Of a DNA stretch of 64,000 nt, positions 60,807 to 64,000 are shown piece after piece; position 1 is the stretch's first letter; each line of letters starts with the position of its first letter. Under the pieces are notes generated by a model. It saw only the letters and a program-made list of their open reading frames with translations. It did not search any database and was not told the origin of the DNA. Source of the DNA: Methylobacterium sp. WSM2598 (GTDB taxonomy: Bacteria; Pseudomonadota; Alphaproteobacteria; Rhizobiales; Beijerinckiaceae); NCBI RefSeq assembly GCF_000379105.1, contig NZ_KB900609.1:5344438-5408437 (forward strand), written 5' to 3'. The translations under genes and the position numbers were made by a program.

Positions 60807-61595
60807 ATGAGCGTCGTCGATTTCGCGCGGTTCGTGGACGAGCTCGCCACGCAGTCCGGACAGGCGATCCTGCCCTTCTTCCGCGCGGCCTTCGTCACCG
60901 AGGACAAGGCGATCGGCCCCAAGCCCTTCGATCCCGTGACGGAGGCGGACCGGGCCGGCGAGGCGGTGATGCGCCAGATCATCCGCCGCACCTTCCCGGA
61001 CCACGGCATCCTCGGCGAGGAATTCGGCACCGAGGGGGAGGAGGCGGAGTACGTCTGGGTCCTCGATCCGATCGACGGCACGCGGGGCTTCATCGCCGGC
61101 CTGCCGCTCTGGGGGACGCTGATCGGCCTGACGCGGGCCGGCACGCCCTGCTACGGGCTGATGCACCAGCCCTTCCTGGGCGAGCGCTTCTCGGGCGACG
61201 GCCGGAGCGCGCAGTATCGCGGCCCGAACGGCACCCGCAAGCTCCTCACCCGCCGCCGCGCCGCGCTCTCCGAGGCGATCGCGGCGACGACCGACCCGCG
61301 CCTGTTCGGCGAGGGCCGGGACCGCGAGGCCTACGGCCGCGTCGAGGCGGCGACGCGCCTGATGCGGTTCGGCACCGACTGCTACTCCTACTGCATGCTG
61401 GCGGCCGGGCAGATCGACCTCGTGATCGAGGCCGGCCTGAAGCCCTACGACATCGTCGCGCTGATCCCGATCGTGGAGGGCGCGGGCGGGATCGTGACCA
61501 GCTGGGACGGCGGCCCGGCCGCGGGCGGCGGCAACGTCGTGGCGGCCGGCGACAAGCGCCTGCACGAGGCGGCGCTGGAGATGCTCAACCGCTGA
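60807..61595 (+). CDS. hisN: Inositol monophosphatase-family phosphatase, HisN-type histidinol-phosphatase
   Basis: 262 aa, ATG six bases after GAGGGG. The two-metal site is intact: ILGEEFG (Glu), DPIDGTRGFIAGLPLWGTLIGL (WxLDPIDGT), and the distal Asp in EAGLKPYDIVALIPIVEGAGG. The segment RFGTDCYSYCMLAAGQIDLVIE fits the HisN branch, which replaces HisB-N in alphaproteobacterial histidine synthesis. Inositol or PAP phosphatase activity cannot be excluded. Convergent with the hydrolase gene. Confidence 0.88.
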   Translation: MSVVDFARFVDELATQSGQAILPFFRAAFVTEDKAIGPKPFDPVTEADRAGEAVMRQIIRRTFPDHGILGEEFGTEGEEAEYVWVLDPIDGTRGFIAGLPLWGTLIGLTRAGTPCYGLMHQPFLGERFSGDGRSAQYRGPNGTRKLLTRRRAALSEAIAATTDPRLFGEGRDREAYGRVEAATRLMRFGTDCYSYCMLAAGQIDLVIEAGLKPYDIVALIPIVEGAGGIVTSWDGGPAAGGGNVVAAGDKRLHEAALEMLNR

Positions 61596-61726
61596 GACCG
61601 GCGCTTCGGGCCGCACGGCAAGAACCTGGCGCAGGACCCGATGGCCGCGTGACCGGGCCCTGCCCTGAGCATCGTTCGCCGAAGGGGTCACCGGTTCGGC
61701 GGCAAGAATGCTGCCAAAGCAAGGGA

Positions 61727-61759
61727 CTAAGCGGAATTGCACGGCGCAATTCCGCTTAG
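61727..61759. terminator. Perfect 14-bp hairpin overlapping the hydrolase stop codon
   Basis: CTAAGCGGAATTGC, ACGGC loop, GCAATTCCGCTTAG. It sits between convergent hisN and the alpha/beta hydrolase and includes the last codon(s) of the latter (stop at 61756-61758). It could stop transcription from both sides; no U-tract is present. Confidence 0.6.
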
Positions 61760-62757
61760 CCGGGCGGCAGCCGCTCGAGCGCGATGAGGTCCTCCTCGCG
61801 CGGCTCCGGGAGCGGCGTGCCCGGGACGAAGGCCTCGAAGGCGGCCCAGAACTGGGCCCGGATCGCGTCCTGCTCCATCAGGATCTCGTGCCGGGCGCCC
61901 CGCAGGGTGATGCTGTGGCCGGCCTTGAGCCTCGCCGCGAAGCGCTCGATGGCGGGCGTGCTGCAGACCGGGTCGTCGCCCGCCGCCACCACCAGCACGG
62001 GCAGCCGGATCGCGAGCGGGTAGCGCGGGTCGCCGAGGCGGCGCATCGTCCGGAAGGCGGCGGCGAGCCAGGCCACGGTCGGATCCCCGACCGCGCCGGC
62101 CCCGACCGCGAGCGCCGCCGCCGCGTTGCGGGCGTAGCGCGCCGGATCGGTGGTGAGGCGATTGCCGGGGAAGGGCTTCGTGGCGATCGAGACCGGGCTG
62201 CCGCCCGGGACGAAGCGCGGGCCGAGGCCGAGCCCGTTGAGGAGGGCGGCCGCCCGCATCGCGGCCCGCGGGTGGCGCACCATCACGATGCCGAGCATCG
62301 GCGCGAGCGTGACGAGGCGGGAGAAGGGCAGCCATCCCTCCCGCGCCGCGGCCAGGCAGACCGCCCCGCCCATCGAGTGGGCGAGCCCGAAATAGGGCCG
62401 CGGCATCAGCGGCTCCAGCACCTGCGTGGCGACCGCCTCCAGGTCGAGCCGGTACTCCTCGAAATCGCCGACATGGCCCTTGCGCGCGTCCGCGACGGTG
62501 CGGTCGGAGCCGCCCTGGCCGCGCCAGTCGAAGGCCGCCACGGCGAAGCCCCGCGCCCGCAGGTCCTGGACCGTCTCGTAGTACTTCTCGATGAACTCGG
62601 CCCGGCCCTGCACCAGGCAGACGGTGCCCTTGGTGGTGCGGGTGGCCGCCGTCCAGGTCGCGGCCCGCAGGGTCAGCCCGTCCCGGGTCGGCACCGCGAG
62701 GGTGCGGGCGCCGGGCGGGATCGGGTTGTCCGGCGTGGCGATGAGCGGAACGGTCAC
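61756..62757 (-). CDS. Alpha/beta hydrolase, lysophospholipase (PldB/monoacylglycerol lipase-like)
   Basis: 333 aa from GTG 62757; an in-frame start at 62829 is less likely. The serine hydrolase fold has VCLVQGRAEFIEKYYETVQDLRARGFAVAAFDWRGQGGSDR, the nucleophile elbow GLAHSMGGAVCL, Asp in VVAAGDDPVCS and His in RGARHEILME. This is the Hydrolase_4 family. It probably cleaves lysophospholipids or monoacylglycerols; no signal peptide. The stop codon lies in a perfect hairpin. Confidence 0.92.
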   Translation of the reverse strand: MTVPLIATPDNPIPPGARTLAVPTRDGLTLRAATWTAATRTTKGTVCLVQGRAEFIEKYYETVQDLRARGFAVAAFDWRGQGGSDRTVADARKGHVGDFEEYRLDLEAVATQVLEPLMPRPYFGLAHSMGGAVCLAAAREGWLPFSRLVTLAPMLGIVMVRHPRAAMRAAALLNGLGLGPRFVPGGSPVSIATKPFPGNRLTTDPARYARNAAAALAVGAGAVGDPTVAWLAAAFRTMRRLGDPRYPLAIRLPVLVVAAGDDPVCSTPAIERFAARLKAGHSITLRGARHEILMEQDAIRAQFWAAFEAFVPGTPLPEPREEDLIALERLPPG

Positions 62758-62931
62758 GGGCGGGGATCTCGGGGCTGCGGCCTCGGGGATGCGTCTCCCG
62801 AGAGCACCCCGTCCGGCCGGCAAAATCAAGCGCGGGCCCCTCGCGATTCCCGCAATCCCCTCTTGAACGAAGAGGAGCCCCTCCCGATATCACGGTTGCG
62901 CCGGCCATCAGGCGGTGCAGACAAGACCACA

Positions 62932-62987
62932 GGTCCGGCCCTACGGCGGACCGTAAGATCACATATTGCTTCGGACGGAGAATATGT
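62932..62987 (+). promoter_or_regulatory. ROSE-type RNA thermometer in the hsp20 leader
   Basis: A first hairpin GGTCCG (62932-62937) pairs with CGGACC (62947-62952). The second is ACATATT, bulged G68, CTTC (62969-62972), loop GGAC, GGAG (the ribosome-binding site, 62977-62980), AATATGT. The stem includes the conserved TTGCT opposite the ribosome-binding sequence with a bulged G, the hallmark of ROSE elements before rhizobial hsp20 genes. Melting by heat would free GGAG eight bases before the ATG. Confidence 0.8.
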
Positions 62988-62988
62988 C

Positions 62989-63456
62989 ATGCGTCAGTTC
63001 GACCTTGCTCCCCTCTATCGCTCGACTGTCGGCTTCGACCGGCTGTTCTCGGCGCTCGACCAGTTCGTGAGCGCGGAAGCGGCCCCGACCTACCCGCCCT
63101 ACAACATCGAGCGCACCGGCGAGACCGCGTACCGCATCACGGTCGCCGTCGCCGGCTTCACCGACCAGGATCTGTCGATCGAGGTTCGTGAGAACGCGCT
63201 GACGATCAAGGGCGAGCGCAAGGCCGCCGAGGCCCGCAAGGGCGAGTTCCTCCATCAGGGCATCGCGGCGCGCAGCTTCGAGCGGCGCTTCCAGCTCGCG
63301 GATTACGTCCAGGTGACGGGCGCGACCCTGGAGAACGGCCTGCTCCACGTCGATCTCGTGCGCGAGATCCCGGAGGCCAAGAAGCCGCGCCAGATCCAGA
63401 TCGCCACGGGCAGCGCCCCGCGGTCGATCGAGGGCACGGTCCAGCAGGCCGCGTGA
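62989..63456 (+). CDS. hsp20: Small heat shock protein Hsp20/IbpA
   Basis: 155 aa. N-terminal MRQFDLAPLYRSTVGFDRLFSALDQF, then the alpha-crystallin domain from YNIERTGETAYRITVAVAGFTDQDLSIEVRENALTIKGERK to FERRFQLADYVQVTGATLENGLLHVDLVREIPEAKKPRQI, which includes the L-x-NGLL strand. It is an ATP-independent holdase of class A type. Translation is likely heat-controlled by the leader hairpin. A four-copy terminator array follows. Confidence 0.95.
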   Translation: MRQFDLAPLYRSTVGFDRLFSALDQFVSAEAAPTYPPYNIERTGETAYRITVAVAGFTDQDLSIEVRENALTIKGERKAAEARKGEFLHQGIAARSFERRFQLADYVQVTGATLENGLLHVDLVREIPEAKKPRQIQIATGSAPRSIEGTVQQAA

Positions 63457-63476
63457 GCGACCTCACCCTGACCTGA

Positions 63477-63640
63477 GAGCCGAGCGCCCCGGCGGAGGCC
63501 GAGGCGTTTTGACATCAGAGCCGAGCGCCCCGGCGGAGGCCGGGGCGTTTTGACGTCAGAGCCGAGCGCCCCGGCGGAAGCCGGGGCGTATTCACGCAAG
63601 AGCGGAGCGCCCCGGCGGAGGCCGGGGCGTTCTTGCATCG
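63477..63640 (+). repeat. Tandem array of four 41-bp terminator units
   Basis: Four consecutive 41-base units (starts 63477, 63518, 63559, 63600). Each contains CGCCCCGGC, GGAG loop, GCCGGGGCG (one mismatch in copy 1), then GTTTTGA, GTTTTGA, GTATTCA or GTTCTTG. Every unit is a complete intrinsic-terminator-like hairpin. The array lies between hsp20 and the convergent HTH gene. Confidence 0.92.
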
Positions 63641-63670
63641 GGCGTCCCGGCCGCGCGTCGGGTCTCCCCC

Positions 63671-63991
63671 TCACGGATCCCCGAACAGCAGCTCCGTCTG
63701 GGCCTTCGGCTTGCGGGGGGTGGGCGCCTTCTCCTTCCCCTTGCGCGGGCGCTTGACGTCGGTGCCGCGGATGCGCGCCTTGCCCTTGTCGCGCGCCACC
63801 GCCTCCGGCGCGGCCTGGTCGCCGGAGAGCCACTTGCCGCGCTTGATCACCTCGTTCACCCGGCCCTGATTGACGCCGAGCTTGAAGGCGATCTCCTGCT
63901 GCGTCATCTCGGTCGAGCCGTGCAGGTCGAGGATGGCCCGGGCGAGTTCCGGGGTCATCTTCTTGCCGACGATGCGCCGGCCCGGCTTCAC
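63671..63991 (-). CDS. Helix-turn-helix protein near the window edge
   Basis: 106 aa from GTG 63991, with the window ending nine bases later, so the true start might lie outside; ATG 63958 is another option. The N-terminal HTH reads MTPELARAILDLHGSTEMTQQEIAFKLGVNQGRVNEVIKRGKWL, a simple Trp/homeodomain-like or resolvase-type HTH. The rest is a very basic, Lys/Arg/Pro-rich tail with a LLFGDP end. Possibly a DNA-binding protein of unknown role. It converges on the terminator array. Confidence 0.65.
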   Translation of the reverse strand: MKPGRRIVGKKMTPELARAILDLHGSTEMTQQEIAFKLGVNQGRVNEVIKRGKWLSGDQAAPEAVARDKGKARIRGTDVKRPRKGKEKAPTPRKPKAQTELLFGDP

Positions 63992-64000
63992 GGTCCGGTT

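Noticed and set aside
63477..63640. CRISPR-like array
   Set aside because: The 41-bp periodicity consists of nearly identical whole units with terminator structure; no variable spacers.

Overview
The window is chromosomal DNA of a very GC-rich alphaproteobacterium, most likely Methylobacterium or a close relative in the Hyphomicrobiales. The evidence is GC-rich codon use throughout, a homospermidine synthase plus ornithine decarboxylase polyamine route, an Omp25/31-like surface beta-barrel, DUF2865 and CreA proteins, an NDUFS4-type complex I accessory subunit, and a leader hairpin of the ROSE thermometer type before an hsp20 gene. The genus is inferred from gene content and was not tested by a search.

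Layout. 0.4-6.3 kb: outer-membrane barrel, thioredoxin, hybrid histidine kinase, then a small unit (membrane protein, winged-helix regulator, uppS-type prenyltransferase) carrying two matching CTTTG-N5-CAAAG operators, and a gamma-carbonic-anhydrase-like protein. 6.3-11.4 kb: divergent GntR/FCD-controlled catabolic locus with a TauT/NitT-type ABC importer and two Asp/Glu-racemase-superfamily enzymes. 11.7-18 kb: LysM protein, LOG hydrolase, cysS, small secreted proteins, creA. 18.3-24.2 kb: CapD-type nucleotide-sugar dehydratase, amidase, Smr-like protein, Uma2 nuclease, homospermidine synthase. 24.4-26.1 kb: a poorly conserved stretch with small membrane ORFs, one frame-disrupted, and dispersed repeats. 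26.1-30.8 kb: GNAT, ornithine decarboxylase with a long structured leader, OpgG-type glucan protein, GNAT. 30.9-35.3 kb: decayed genes, a GST, and an AT-rich convergent methyltransferase/glycosyltransferase pair that looks acquired.

35.5-40.1 kb: tRNA-Pro(TGG), NDUFS4-like protein, a spore-photoproduct-lyase-like radical SAM protein, a SHOCT protein, and KpsE- and KpsT-like capsule-export parts without a KpsM. 40.3-43.6 kb: complete EfeUOB iron importer. 44.0-49.1 kb: TetR-MFP-RND efflux operon with a perfect 20-bp operator. 49.1-53.2 kb: DUF3750, DUF533, DUF1206, a sugar acetyltransferase, purS-purQ. 53.2-56.4 kb: a BtuCD/FecCD-class importer in one operon with a molbindin, probably a Mol-type molybdate/tungstate importer. 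56.5-64 kb: PPOX-fold protein, pncB, an oversized AI-2E/PerM-family protein, hisN-type phosphatase, an alpha/beta hydrolase, hsp20 and an HTH protein.

Two dispersed repeat families, a four-copy terminator array and several long perfect hairpins sit almost exclusively in gaps between convergent genes. This is the most consistent structural signal not explained by the coding annotation. No phage, transposase, integrase, CRISPR array or rRNA operon was seen.
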